41,716 nt of DNA from JANPGR01 sp031424015 (GTDB lineage Bacteria > Patescibacteriota > Minisyncoccia > Phycocordibacterales > UBA1006): contig JANPGR010000032.1 of assembly GCA_031424015.1 (NCBI GenBank), forward strand, positions 1 through 41,716, written 5' to 3'. The notes under the pieces are model-generated. The model was not told where the DNA came from, did no database searches, and saw nothing but the letters and a program-made list of their open reading frames with translations. Below, in pieces: positions 17,803 to 26,815 of this stretch; the first letter of the stretch is position 1, and each line of letters opens with the position of its first letter. The position numbers and the translations under genes were made by a program.

Positions 17803-18621
17803 ATGAAAAATTATTTAGAAAACTTTAACCCACGAGAGACATTGTTTACAATGGCTTCGTTATTTTTACTCATTTTATCAATTGGAGGAGTAGTCATGGT
17901 AGTGCGTCAGATATCTCAAACTGATTTAAACGCGAACGCCCGAACTATCAATGTAACCGCATCAGGTGAGGCATACCAAACACCTGACATAGCGCAGTTC
18001 AGCTATACAATCCAAAAAGAAGGCAAAGACGTAGCATCTACTCAAAAAGAAGTTACAAAGCTCTCTAATCAGGTAATGCAAAAATTAGCCGACCTCGGAG
18101 TTGATAAAAAAGACATAAAAACTACAGGAATTAGTGCAAATCCAAAATATGAATGGCAAAACAAAACCGTTGTATGCCCTATTGGCTCCTACTGTCCACC
18201 CGAGGGAAAGAATGTTCTGGTTGGATATGAATCTAGTGTGAATGTAGAAGTCACTGTCCGTGAGCTAGCATCATCGGGTACTATATTACAAGCCCTCGGA
18301 GAGGCAAATGTCACTAATGTAAATGGACCTAGCTTTACCACTGAGGATCGTGACAAAGCTCAGAATGAGGCTCGCAATAGCGCTCTGGCAAAAGCTCGTG
18401 TAAAAGCAGAGGGGATGGCAAAAGCAATGGGGGTTAAACTCGGAAAGGTTGTTTCTTTTAGTGAAGGAGGATCCTACCCTATGCCTATGATGGCTCGTGC
18501 AGAAATGGCAACTATGGCATATGACGCTGGTGCAGTAGCAAAATCAGCTCCAACACTGCAGATTTCAGCAGGTCAAGACAAAGTAACGGTTGATGTTACG
18601 GTTACTTATATTATTAAGTAA
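17803..18621 (+). CDS. SIMPL-domain (DUF541/YggE-like) exported protein
   Basis: This 272-aa protein has an N-terminal membrane anchor (about residues 14-36, ASLFLLILSIGGVVMVV). A SIMPL domain follows, starting INVTASGEA and containing DKKDIKTTGISANPKYEW, the region GYESSVNVEVTVREL and the C-terminal ALAKARVKAEGMAKAMGVKLGKVVSFSEG. It is probably on the outer face of the membrane. The molecular role of the family is not well defined; YggE has been tied to oxidative stress. ATG 17803 is set by the -10 box; an upstream in-frame start at 17785 would lie inside the promoter. Confidence 0.9.
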   Translation: MKNYLENFNPRETLFTMASLFLLILSIGGVVMVVRQISQTDLNANARTINVTASGEAYQTPDIAQFSYTIQKEGKDVASTQKEVTKLSNQVMQKLADLGVDKKDIKTTGISANPKYEWQNKTVVCPIGSYCPPEGKNVLVGYESSVNVEVTVRELASSGTILQALGEANVTNVNGPSFTTEDRDKAQNEARNSALAKARVKAEGMAKAMGVKLGKVVSFSEGGSYPMPMMARAEMATMAYDAGAVAKSAPTLQISAGQDKVTVDVTVTYIIK

Positions 18622-18624
18622 TTG

Positions 18625-18630
18625 TATACT
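18625..18630 (+). promoter_or_regulatory. -10 box of the carbonic-anhydrase-like gene
   Basis: TATACT is followed by 7 nt and the ATG at 18638. There is no exact TG extension. It starts 3 nt after the stop of the preceding gene. Confidence 0.55.
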
Positions 18631-18637
18631 AAAAAAT

Positions 18638-19669
18638 ATGTCAGAAACAGTAGCAGATATAGCTAAATATCAAGAAAAAGATATTAAAAAAATAGAATCT
18701 TGGGATGATCAGATAAGTAAAATACAGCCATTTACAAAACAAGAAACGTTCAATCAATGGAAACGAGAAAGTCCAAAATCTTTTGAAAAGCTTTTCCCAA
18801 AATGGGAAGGAAAAAGAGTCGCAATAGTCTGTATGGACGAGCGATGTAGTTGTGCAAGATTTCAAAAAGAAGACCCAAAATTTATCACATTTAATGGTGC
18901 GGGATCCCTTTTGTTGTTCGGATCAACACCCGAAGAAATTGTAGACAACTTTTGGCCGATATTTTTGCGTCTGATCGAACGAGGTGCAACATTAGATATT
19001 ATAACTGGTCACAAAGGCTGTGGTGCTGCAGCACTCGTGAACCTAGATAATCCTGATAAGATAGCGAATCCAGATAATATTGCGTATCAAAAGCTTGAAA
19101 AAGTTGTAGAACTTTTGAATGCAAGGATTGTGGCCGAGAGCATAAAACATCACGCGGAAATAAAATTCGAAAAAATAACAGAGCTCGAAGGGGACGATGA
19201 TTATCATCACGCGGTTTCCTGTTTTGTCAATTTGCAGCCTGATAACAGTATCTCCGTCGGATCTTCCAAAGATTTTCCCGATGCATTTGCATTGAATGCT
19301 CGCAAGATTAGAAATTTCGAACAGACTCGTAATGAAATTATGGTGGCAATCGCTATTGCAACAGGCGGGCACGGATACGGTATCGCATCAGAAGATAACG
19401 CTTCTAACTTTGGATTTTCCTCAAAGAATCCATTCAGAGTGGTTGTTGTCCGTGACAAGAAATCCGAAACACAAAGGGAATATAAATACCATAGTGAACA
19501 GCTTCAGAACCCTTTTCAAGAGAATCTGTTTGATGGCCCTAGTCCATTTACTGGTGGTACCTCAGAAGTAGAAAAAGATCTCAATAACAAATGGAAACAT
19601 GCAAAAGAACTTATAAAAAAAGGCATTGTTACTTTTGTAGAGCTCGATACCTCCTCGGCTGAGGAATAA
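18638..19669 (+). CDS. Beta-carbonic-anhydrase-like protein with extended C-terminus
   Basis: The 344-aa protein carries the zinc and catalytic signature of beta-carbonic anhydrases: Cys65-x-Asp67-x-Arg69 (CMDERC), a FNGAGS segment like the family's RNAG, and His125-x-x-Cys128 (GHKGCGAA). Family members are about 200-220 aa. Here about 50 residues precede the core and about 200 follow, with further His-rich stretches (DDDYHHAVSCF and ATGGHGYG). CO2/bicarbonate interconversion is the first hypothesis, but the extra domain leaves room for another zinc hydrolase activity. No signal peptide is seen, so it is cytoplasmic. The start is set by the -10 box; an upstream frame overlaps the SIMPL gene. 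Confidence 0.75.
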   Translation: MSETVADIAKYQEKDIKKIESWDDQISKIQPFTKQETFNQWKRESPKSFEKLFPKWEGKRVAIVCMDERCSCARFQKEDPKFITFNGAGSLLLFGSTPEEIVDNFWPIFLRLIERGATLDIITGHKGCGAAALVNLDNPDKIANPDNIAYQKLEKVVELLNARIVAESIKHHAEIKFEKITELEGDDDYHHAVSCFVNLQPDNSISVGSSKDFPDAFALNARKIRNFEQTRNEIMVAIAIATGGHGYGIASEDNASNFGFSSKNPFRVVVVRDKKSETQREYKYHSEQLQNPFQENLFDGPSPFTGGTSEVEKDLNNKWKHAKELIKKGIVTFVELDTSSAEE

Positions 19670-19696
19670 ATACCATATACAGTATGTATAAACCCT

Positions 19697-19728
19697 ATAA
19701 AAACCAGTTGAAATATACTGGTTTTTAT
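19697..19728. terminator. Intrinsic terminator after the carbonic-anhydrase-like gene
   Basis: ATAAAAACCAGT and ACTGGTTTTTAT pair around an 8-nt loop, with A and T runs on both sides. Confidence 0.85.
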
Positions 19729-19822
19729 ATTTAGATAGTAGGTTAGCCTAAAATAGGCAGTATGTTTTTCATTCGTATCGGATTTCATCCACAGGAGCTA
19801 GAATGTGAATTTCAAATCTCTG

Positions 19823-19831
19823 TGCTAGACT
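19823..19831 (+). promoter_or_regulatory. Extended -10 box of parB
   Basis: TGC TAGACT is followed by 9 nt (GTGAGTATT) and ATG 19841. An in-frame GTG at 19832 directly abuts the box and is less likely to be the start. Confidence 0.6.
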
Positions 19832-19840
19832 GTGAGTATT

Positions 19841-21265
19841 ATGTCAGGCATAACCACAAATGAAACAGCAATGTCGGGTACCGTAGATTGGGTTGATATC
19901 AATCTGGTTCTGCCGAACCCCTATCAACCGCGTCGCGAATTCGTCGACGAATCTCTGACAGAGTTGGCAGATTCGATAGCGCAATATGGCATTTTACAGC
20001 CCTTGACGGTATCAGAAGTCATTTCTCTCGACGAGTCATCAGGCAAAGAGTCAAAACATTATGAACTCGTCGCAGGAGAGCGTCGTTTGCGTGCGTCAAA
20101 AATTGCAGGATTAGCCCGAGTGCCAGTGATTATCAGAATGGGGGATACCAACAAAACAAAATTGGAATTAGCAATCATAGAAAACCTCCAACGCGAAGAC
20201 CTCAATCCTGTTGACAGAGCGAAAGCTTTTCTCCAACTCGCATCAGAATTCAATCTCTCGCATACAGAAATAGGAAAACGAATGGGGAAGAGTCGTGAAT
20301 ATGTATCAAACTCATTGCGCTTGTTGGCACTACCTGAAATAATGCTATCAGCATTGGCAGCAAAAAAGATATCAGAAGGTCACACTCGTCCACTGTTGAT
20401 GCTCTCTGACAAGCCAGAAGAACAGCTAGTTCTGTTTAACGACATAATGAATTACAAAATGTCTGTTCGCGCAGCAGAAGCCAGAGCTAGGAAAAGCGCC
20501 CAAGAAAAAGTGAGAAAAGAGCACTTAAAAACAGACAGAAAAATCTTGGATATAGAAGAGACATTATCAAAAAGACTCCACGCTCGTGTTGCAATAGAAT
20601 CAGCACGTGAGGGGGAAGGGGGCCGTATCGTCATTAGCTATATGAATCCAGAAGAGCTGGGTGATCTGATCCGTACAGTGGGGGACACCGATGGTAGTGC
20701 TGCTGTGTCTGTGTTGCGCGAGAAAATTTCTCATGATCAAGTAAAAAAAGGAATAAATGTAAAAAATTCTGGGTCTGAGTCTGATAAAAGTAAGGCAAAA
20801 TCATTTAGCTTTAAAACAGGTTTTATCGATGATGTGAACCTATCTGATGATTCACAAGGTGATATGTTGTCTCGTGAATTAGTTATGAATGATTCGCCAA
20901 CACAAAAAGAATTCAATCTCATCGATGCTGCCCTGGCACCTGAAATTATGGAGATAGAGATTCCAGAGCATACAGAAACGAAAAAAGAGTTTGACACAAT
21001 TCCGAAAAAACAGATAACAGAACTCATCGATACTAATGATTCTGATGACGAATGGATGCCTTTGTCGGAATTCACACTAAATCTGACACCAGAACGAGAT
21101 AGAGATAGCGCGCCGACAGACACAGATGCTAACACTCCACAAGACTTAGAATTCTCTAATATATCAGATCAGGATTTGGATACGAATTACAGCCCCTCTC
21201 TCGATGATGTTAAAAAATCCCAACCGAACAATGATACATTGTATTCCTCGCTCTTTAATGTGTAG
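19841..21265 (+). CDS. parB: ParB/Spo0J-family chromosome partition protein
   Basis: This 474-aa protein has the ParB N-terminal domain: LPNPYQPRREF, the CTP-binding GERRLRAS motif, and ENLQREDLNPVDRAKAF. A KorB-like helix-turn-helix region (SHTEIGKRMGKSREYVSNSLRLL) follows. The family loads on parS DNA as a CTP-gated clamp and works with ParA. Residues from about 300 onward form an unusually long, acidic, low-complexity tail (many Asp, Glu, Ser) instead of the usual compact dimerisation domain. No parA gene adjoins it and no parS palindrome (TGTTTCACGTGAAACA) was seen in the window. Confidence 0.93.
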   Translation: MSGITTNETAMSGTVDWVDINLVLPNPYQPRREFVDESLTELADSIAQYGILQPLTVSEVISLDESSGKESKHYELVAGERRLRASKIAGLARVPVIIRMGDTNKTKLELAIIENLQREDLNPVDRAKAFLQLASEFNLSHTEIGKRMGKSREYVSNSLRLLALPEIMLSALAAKKISEGHTRPLLMLSDKPEEQLVLFNDIMNYKMSVRAAEARARKSAQEKVRKEHLKTDRKILDIEETLSKRLHARVAIESAREGEGGRIVISYMNPEELGDLIRTVGDTDGSAAVSVLREKISHDQVKKGINVKNSGSESDKSKAKSFSFKTGFIDDVNLSDDSQGDMLSRELVMNDSPTQKEFNLIDAALAPEIMEIEIPEHTETKKEFDTIPKKQITELIDTNDSDDEWMPLSEFTLNLTPERDRDSAPTDTDANTPQDLEFSNISDQDLDTNYSPSLDDVKKSQPNNDTLYSSLFNV

Positions 21266-21302
21266 GTCAAATGTTGCATGCTATACAAGACACTAGTAAA
21301 TA

Positions 21303-21311
21303 TGCTACTAT
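21303..21311 (+). promoter_or_regulatory. Extended -10 box, leaderless start
   Basis: TGC TACTAT is followed by 8 nt (AGAATTAT) and ATG 21320. Confidence 0.6.
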
Positions 21312-21319
21312 AGAATTAT

Positions 21320-21991
21320 ATGGATACTCTCGCAAAACTTTTCGGATCATCTCTCCGTATCAAAATTATGAGACTTTTCTTGTTCCAGACAGGGGAGGCT
21401 TATAAAATAGCGGATATTGTTACTCGAACCCAATCTAAAACGCCTCTCGTACGCAAAGAACTCAAAAATTTAGAATTAATTGAATTTATAAAAACAAAAG
21501 AAATAGAACCAGAATCTATATTAGAAATAACAACCGAAGCTCCAGAGCCAAAACGAGGTCAGAAAAAAGCTCGCGCAAAAAAGACGAGAAAAACTATTCC
21601 ACCTGTGTTGGGCTATACTTTGAACAAGAGATTTCCTCTCGTACGAGGTTTGTCCGAACTATTGATAGAATCCAATCTAATTTCAACTCGAGATATGCAA
21701 AAATATTTTGCAAGTCACACACAGATTAAACTTCTCGTAACCTCCGGTATTTTCGTAAAAGACACTGAATCAAAATCTGATATGATTATTGTCGGTGAGA
21801 AAATCGATACAAAGAGGTTGGATATAACTGTCAAAATGATCGAATCAGAAATAGGCAAAGAGATTCGATACACAATATTCACACCAGAAGAATTTATGTA
21901 TCGCATGAATATGTATGATAAATATTTGATAGACATTCTGAATAATCCTCATGAAAAGATTATAGAAAAATTAGAAATACCAAAACCCTAA
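21320..21991 (+). CDS. Winged-helix regulator with nucleotidyltransferase-like domain
   Basis: This 223-aa protein has an N-terminal winged helix (LFGSSLRIKIMRLFLF...IADIVTRTQSKTPLVRKELKNLELI). A basic linker (KRGQKKARAKKTRK, about 76-90) leads to a C-terminal alpha/beta domain. Its pattern SDMIIVGEKIDTKRLDITVKMIE...IRYTIFTPEEFMYRM resembles the nucleotidyltransferase-fold regulators found in CPR and archaea. Catalytic Asp residues are not clear, so it may only bind. The gene ends 9 nt before the cysteine desulfurase gene, so the two are probably co-transcribed; regulation of sulfur metabolism is a guess from that context. Confidence 0.65.
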   Translation: MDTLAKLFGSSLRIKIMRLFLFQTGEAYKIADIVTRTQSKTPLVRKELKNLELIEFIKTKEIEPESILEITTEAPEPKRGQKKARAKKTRKTIPPVLGYTLNKRFPLVRGLSELLIESNLISTRDMQKYFASHTQIKLLVTSGIFVKDTESKSDMIIVGEKIDTKRLDITVKMIESEIGKEIRYTIFTPEEFMYRMNMYDKYLIDILNNPHEKIIEKLEIPKP

Positions 21992-22000
21992 TAAGGGTTG

Positions 22001-23278
22001 ATGTATAGTATGAAGTCCCTTATTCAAAGGATGTTTCCTTTTCTCATATCTCAAAAAAAATCACCCAAAAAGAATTTAGTATATTTGGACTATGCAGCGA
22101 CAACCCCTATGGATCAGCGTGTTTTGCAGGTGATGAATAATGTGTATTCGCATTCCTATTGGAATTCTGGTGCTCTGTATACCTGTGGCACAGAAACCCA
22201 TTCTCTCATAGAAGGTATTCGAAAAAATCTCAAATCGCTACTCCACACACAAAACCACCAAATTATTTTTACCCGTGGAGGTACTGATGCTTGTAATACT
22301 GGGATTCGTGGAGTTTTGAATGCTGTTCAGGTTCGTAATTCGGATGTTGTACCTCATATTATTCTCTCGCCAATAGAGCACAGTGCGGTCAGAAAAACAG
22401 TATATGCATTGGCAGGCTCAGGATTGTGTACCTATGATGAAATCGCAATTCAGAATTCTGGAGAAATTTCTCTAGAATCTGTGGCGCAGTTACTGAGACC
22501 AGAAACAGTATTAATCTGTGTCCAGTATTGCAACAACGAAACAGGTGTTATTCATCCTATCCGTGAATTAGCAAAAATGTTACGAGATCAGAGAAAAAAA
22601 CAGAATTCAACATATCCTTATTTGTTCTGTGATGCAATCGCAGCAGGATACATGGCAGGCATTCATATCCAATCGCTTGATGCAGATATGGTGACTCTGT
22701 CAGCGTCGAAATTCTACGGACCAAAATCAGTAGGAATTCTGGCGGTCAGAGACACCGTCGCCTTGATACCCAGTATTACCGGTGGCGATCAAGAATTCGG
22801 AATTCTGTCGGGTACTCTCGATCCTGCGCAGATTGTAGGACTAGGCAAGGCGTACGGGCTGGCTTGCGAGGAGCGTGAATTAGTGCGAACAGAGATAAAA
22901 CTGATAAAAAATATCCTGCAAGAATCACTAGAGAAACTCTCTCGGAAATATCCTGGCAAGATTCTATGTAACACTCCAGAAAAATCTATTTCACACATTG
23001 TGCATTTTTCAATACTTGGGATTGATAGTGATTATGCGGTACTCTATTTTGATAATGCGGGATTTTGTGTCGCGAGCGGGTCTGCCTGCAGTGCAAAATC
23101 TGGGGGAATTTCTCATGTCGTTGAGTCTTTGTGGCAGGCGAATCAATATGGTATTCCTGCCAAGGAATATGCCCATATTCGGGTTTCTCTTGGGAGAGGT
23201 ACGACCCAAGCCCAAGCCAAAAGCTTTTTACTGACGCTAGAAAACTTGATGAAAAAGACAAACAATTCACACAAGTGA
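22001..23278 (+). CDS. Cysteine desulfurase (NifS/IscS-like, class V aminotransferase)
   Basis: This PLP enzyme takes sulfur from cysteine for Fe-S clusters or tRNA thiolation. Of 425 aa, the first 25 or so are an extra N-terminal extension. Seen are LDYAATTPMD, the PLP lysine in SASKFYGPKS (Lys237), VQYCNNETGVIHPI and the persulfide cysteine in ASGSACSAKS (Cys363). The usual DAxQxxG motif reads DAIAAG, one residue short and without the Gln that contacts the cofactor. It stops with TGA. A hairpin (AACCCT-AATA-AGGGTT, 21984-21999) covers the preceding stop codon, and its 3' arm AGGG could serve as a weak ribosome site. ATG 22010 is an alternative start. No IscU/SufU scaffold gene is nearby. 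Confidence 0.88.
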   Translation: MYSMKSLIQRMFPFLISQKKSPKKNLVYLDYAATTPMDQRVLQVMNNVYSHSYWNSGALYTCGTETHSLIEGIRKNLKSLLHTQNHQIIFTRGGTDACNTGIRGVLNAVQVRNSDVVPHIILSPIEHSAVRKTVYALAGSGLCTYDEIAIQNSGEISLESVAQLLRPETVLICVQYCNNETGVIHPIRELAKMLRDQRKKQNSTYPYLFCDAIAAGYMAGIHIQSLDADMVTLSASKFYGPKSVGILAVRDTVALIPSITGGDQEFGILSGTLDPAQIVGLGKAYGLACEERELVRTEIKLIKNILQESLEKLSRKYPGKILCNTPEKSISHIVHFSILGIDSDYAVLYFDNAGFCVASGSACSAKSGGISHVVESLWQANQYGIPAKEYAHIRVSLGRGTTQAQAKSFLLTLENLMKKTNNSHK

Positions 23279-23283
23279 AAAAC

Positions 23284-23311
23284 TTGTCAAACAAAAGGGA
23301 TATGATATAAT
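23284..23311 (+). promoter_or_regulatory. Promoter of clpC, leaderless
   Basis: -35 TTGTCA (23284-23289), 16-bp spacer, extended -10 TGA TATAAT (23303-23311), then 8 nt to ATG 23320. This is the best-formed promoter of the set. Confidence 0.8.
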
Positions 23312-23319
23312 TTTGATAT

Positions 23320-26025
23320 ATGAAAAAACAGAATGAATTACCCGCATTTTCTCAGTTTACCACAAAGGCAAAACAGTCTATCCAAAAGGCTCACGAACTC
23401 GCAGTGGATAGGGGGCAGACCTATGTGGGGACTTCGCACCTTTTGGCTGCACTTATGTTGCATGACGATTCTTTTGTTGTGGAGATTTTAGATTTTCTCA
23501 AAATTGACGTGGAATCTTTTGGTGATATTGTGGTTGATTCACTGGGTGGTGACGAAGGAGCCACTGGTGAAATGATCGAAGGATCCATCCAAATGTTTCT
23601 GACCCCTGACTTTGCTTCTGTTCTCGAAGAGTCCGTAAAAATCACCCAAGGACTCAAAGAAGAATGGTGTGGTGTAGAGCATATATTCCTAGGCCTTCTC
23701 TCTATTCCAAACGAGATGTCTGAATTGTTCAGTAAATTTAAAGTTTCGCGTGATACTGTTTGGGATGCGATCGTACAACTACGCAAACAACCAGCAGAAA
23801 TGCGCAATCAACATCAGATCAAATCAAAACCAAAAACTCTGGAAAAATATTCTCGAGATTTGACAGCTCTCGCTCGTGCGGACAGACTCGACCCGGTAAT
23901 TGGTCGCGATACAGAGATTATGCGTATTATCCAGATTTTGTCACGTCGCACCAAAAACAATCCAATACTGATCGGAGAGCCAGGGGTCGGGAAAACCGCA
24001 GTGATAGAAGGACTTGCTTCTCGTATTGCACGCAGTGATGTACCAGAATCACTTCGAGGCAAACAGCTCCTCCTGCTCGATATGGGACTCCTCGTTGCAG
24101 GTACAAAATATCGAGGTGAATTCGAAGACAGATTGAAAAAAGTCATCAAAGAAGTAGAGGATTCAAAAGGAAATATAATATTGTTTATCGACGAGATTCA
24201 TACATTGATAGGTACTGGAGGACCAGAAGGCTCTATGGACGCAGCCAACATGCTCAAACCGGCACTCGCTCGAGGTGAAATGCGTGTGATCGGTGCGACA
24301 ACATTGAATGAATATCAAAAGCACTTTGAAAAAGACGCAGCACTAACAAGGCGATTCCAGAGTGTTACCGTGCAGGAGCCAAATACCTTTGACGCTATAG
24401 CTATTTTACGTGGACTCAAATATCGATATGAATTATTCCACGGAGTGCGCATTACTGACGATGCTATTGTCGCAGCAGTAGAGCTATCCAGTAGGTATAT
24501 TCCGAGTCGATTTTTGCCTGACAAGGCTATTGACTTGATCGACGAGGCTGCATCAGCCCTCAGAATCATTCTCGAAAACAAACCCGAAAATTTGGAATCA
24601 GCACACAGAAAAATCCAGAGAAATGAAATCGAATTAGAAGCATTAAAAAAAGAAGAGGGAATTACAGCGCAAAAGAGAATCAATGAATTGGAGTTGGAAA
24701 TCAAAACAATAAAAAGCGATATAAAATCAACCGAGATACAATGGGAATCAGAAAAAGCATTGGTCTCTGAAATCTCTGTTGCAAAACAAGCATTGGAAAA
24801 ATTAAAACTAGAATCTGATAATGCAGAATTATCGGGCGATTTGGCTCGTGTCGCAGAAATACGCTATGGGCAAATACCCGTTATGGACACACTCATTTCT
24901 GATAAAACCATCAAACTCGAGAGACTCCAAAAGCGTGTAAAAATGCTCCGCCAAGAAGTAAACTCAGAAGACATAGCAACGGTGGTTGCAAGGTCAACAG
25001 GTATCCCTGTGACAAAATTGGTCGAAGCAGAAAATCATAAGCTCAGCCGCATGGAATCAGAATTGAAAAAACGAGTAAAAGGTCAAGATGAAGCAATCGA
25101 AAAAATTAGCCACGCTATTAGACGTGCCCGTGTTGGGATAGGGGATCCTCATCGACCTATTGGGTCATTCCTGTTTATGGGGCCGACAGGAGTTGGAAAA
25201 ACGGAACTAACCAAGGCGTTGACCGAATATATGTTCAATGATGAAAAGGCGATGATCCGTGTGGATATGTCAGAATTTATGGAGAAACACAGTGTTTCGA
25301 AATTGGTTGGAGCCCCACCTGGATATGTAGGCTTCGAAGAGTCAGGAAAATTCACCGAAGCAGTGCGCCATAGACCATATTCTGTGATCTTGTTCGACGA
25401 GGTAGAAAAAGCTCATCCAGAAGTGTTCAATATACTCCTCCAAGTTCTCGATGACGGTAGACTGACTGATGGTCGAGGTAGGGTGATTGATTTTAAAAAT
25501 ACGATCATCATCATGACCAGTAATATCGGATCCCAGCACATTCAAAAGATGCAATCAATGGGATTTAGAGGAAATGACAGCGCCGAGTCCCATTACTCAG
25601 AAACCAAAGAACGTGTCATAGAATCCCTCAATGACTATTTCCGTCCTGAATTTTTGAATCGTATTGATGACATTATTGTGTTTGATACGCTTTCACCAGA
25701 AGTTATTCGTACTATTGTGTCACAACATTTGGATTCTATTATTGCTCGATTATTAGAAAAAGGCCTGACAGTAGAATGTACTACAGAGGCATTAGATTTG
25801 ATTGCTGACAAGGGTTTTGATCCTAAATACGGTGCTCGCCCAATGAAACGATATATACAAAATGAGATTTTGAACAAAATAGCGCTCATAATGATTAGCG
25901 ATACAAAGCAAAAACACCTGACAATTATGGTGAACAAATTGGGTCTCCTCGAGATCCTTCCGACAAAGAAATCAGTAGTAAAATCAACAAAAGTGATAAA
26001 GAAACCAGTAAAAGTAAAAGCTTAA
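23320..26025 (+). CDS. clpC: ClpC-type AAA+ unfoldase
   Basis: This 901-aa double-ring ATPase unfolds proteins. It has an N-terminal Clp_N repeat domain (FTTKAKQSIQKAHELA...GTSHLLAALM). The first AAA module has Walker A GEPGVGKT (219-226) and Walker B ILFIDEIHTLIG. A middle coiled coil (about 420-560) follows, then the second AAA module with GPTGVGKT (621-628). After TSNIG comes an insert with SMGF, the place where ClpC/ClpA carry the tripeptide loop that docks on ClpP; ClpB lacks it. This supports ClpC over ClpB, though the middle coiled coil is rather long. ClpP is not in the window. The C-terminus is a Lys/Val-rich tail. Confidence 0.9.
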   Translation: MKKQNELPAFSQFTTKAKQSIQKAHELAVDRGQTYVGTSHLLAALMLHDDSFVVEILDFLKIDVESFGDIVVDSLGGDEGATGEMIEGSIQMFLTPDFASVLEESVKITQGLKEEWCGVEHIFLGLLSIPNEMSELFSKFKVSRDTVWDAIVQLRKQPAEMRNQHQIKSKPKTLEKYSRDLTALARADRLDPVIGRDTEIMRIIQILSRRTKNNPILIGEPGVGKTAVIEGLASRIARSDVPESLRGKQLLLLDMGLLVAGTKYRGEFEDRLKKVIKEVEDSKGNIILFIDEIHTLIGTGGPEGSMDAANMLKPALARGEMRVIGATTLNEYQKHFEKDAALTRRFQSVTVQEPNTFDAIAILRGLKYRYELFHGVRITDDAIVAAVELSSRYIPSRFLPDKAIDLIDEAASALRIILENKPENLESAHRKIQRNEIELEALKKEEGITAQKRINELELEIKTIKSDIKSTEIQWESEKALVSEISVAKQALEKLKLESDNAELSGDLARVAEIRYGQIPVMDTLISDKTIKLERLQKRVKMLRQEVNSEDIATVVARSTGIPVTKLVEAENHKLSRMESELKKRVKGQDEAIEKISHAIRRARVGIGDPHRPIGSFLFMGPTGVGKTELTKALTEYMFNDEKAMIRVDMSEFMEKHSVSKLVGAPPGYVGFEESGKFTEAVRHRPYSVILFDEVEKAHPEVFNILLQVLDDGRLTDGRGRVIDFKNTIIIMTSNIGSQHIQKMQSMGFRGNDSAESHYSETKERVIESLNDYFRPEFLNRIDDIIVFDTLSPEVIRTIVSQHLDSIIARLLEKGLTVECTTEALDLIADKGFDPKYGARPMKRYIQNEILNKIALIMISDTKQKHLTIMVNKLGLLEILPTKKSVVKSTKVIKKPVKVKA

Positions 26026-26170
26026 CTCAATATAGTACCTTATTCTACTACTTTTCCAATACGTTTTACTAATTTTTTCGACCTTGCAAAACTCGACTAT
26101 GGCCCCAAAGCCGTTTCAGGTCTACAAAAATTGTAAAATGTATTTGTCCTCTGATGTTTCAAACAATCAA

Positions 26171-26726
26171 TTCCCCTTGGCTCTGCCAAGTGGGTATCCG
26201 CATAGAGCAGGAAAGTATAGAAAACCAGCAGGTTTTCATATAAACTAAGTACATATGACTACATCGAGAAACCACTCAACCTATGATACTCACTATCATA
26301 TCGTTTTTCCTGTAAAATACAGAAAGAGTTTACTCCGAGACGAAATAACAAAAGCAATTAAGGAAATTGCTCAAGATATTTCAGAAAGATACGACATCGT
26401 TTTTGAAAAGATAGGAACAGATTTAAATCATATCCATATACTCTGCTCTTTCAAACCGAGTTACAGCGGAGCAGATGTCGTTCGTATATTCAAATCCATT
26501 ACAGCCAAAGAGCTCTTTGTGCAATTTCCAAAATTGCGTAAAGAGCTCTGGGGCGGTCAGTTCTGGAGTGACGGCTATTATATTGCCACTGTCTCGGAGA
26601 GAGGTAATTGGTCAGTTGTAGAAAGGTATGTAGCCAACCAAGGAAAAACGAATGATGGAGACAAACAACTCAGTCTGTTCTAGTCATATGTACCCACAAT
26701 ACCCCGACGGCTTGGCCGCGTGGGTG
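26171..26726 (+). mobile_element. IS200/IS605-type element with tnpA only
   Basis: The tnpA gene is flanked by subterminal hairpins. On the left is CTTGGC-TCT-GCCAAG at 26176-26190. On the right ACCCAC (26692-26697) pairs with GTGGGT (26720-26725), and CGGC-TTG-GCCG sits between them. Such foldback ends without terminal inverted repeats are what the single-strand transposase recognises. Exact cleavage sites cannot be fixed by eye. The upstream gap 26026-26170 shows nothing else. Confidence 0.7.
26255..26683 (+). CDS. tnpA: IS200/IS605 family Y1 transposase TnpA
   Basis: This 142-aa HUH single-strand transposase is full length. It has THYHIVFPVKYRK near the N-terminus, the metal-binding His59-Ile-His61 pair (NHIHIL) and catalytic Tyr125 (VVERYVANQG). 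All key residues are present. No tnpB accompanies it. Confidence 0.95.
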   Translation: MTTSRNHSTYDTHYHIVFPVKYRKSLLRDEITKAIKEIAQDISERYDIVFEKIGTDLNHIHILCSFKPSYSGADVVRIFKSITAKELFVQFPKLRKELWGGQFWSDGYYIATVSERGNWSVVERYVANQGKTNDGDKQLSLF

Positions 26727-26815
26727 GTTTATTGCTAAAGATTATATAGTGATGTGTAATAGTATATTATTTACAATTCGAATCTGGTCAAAGTAAAGCC
26801 AAATTACTAACAGAT

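Noticed and set aside
11311..26740. Shared phrase GTTTATTGCTAAA before tRNA-Ile and at the IS200 right end
   Set aside because: The match is only about 13-16 nt with a mismatch and AT-rich; it could be chance, and no insertion remnant is visible near the tRNA.
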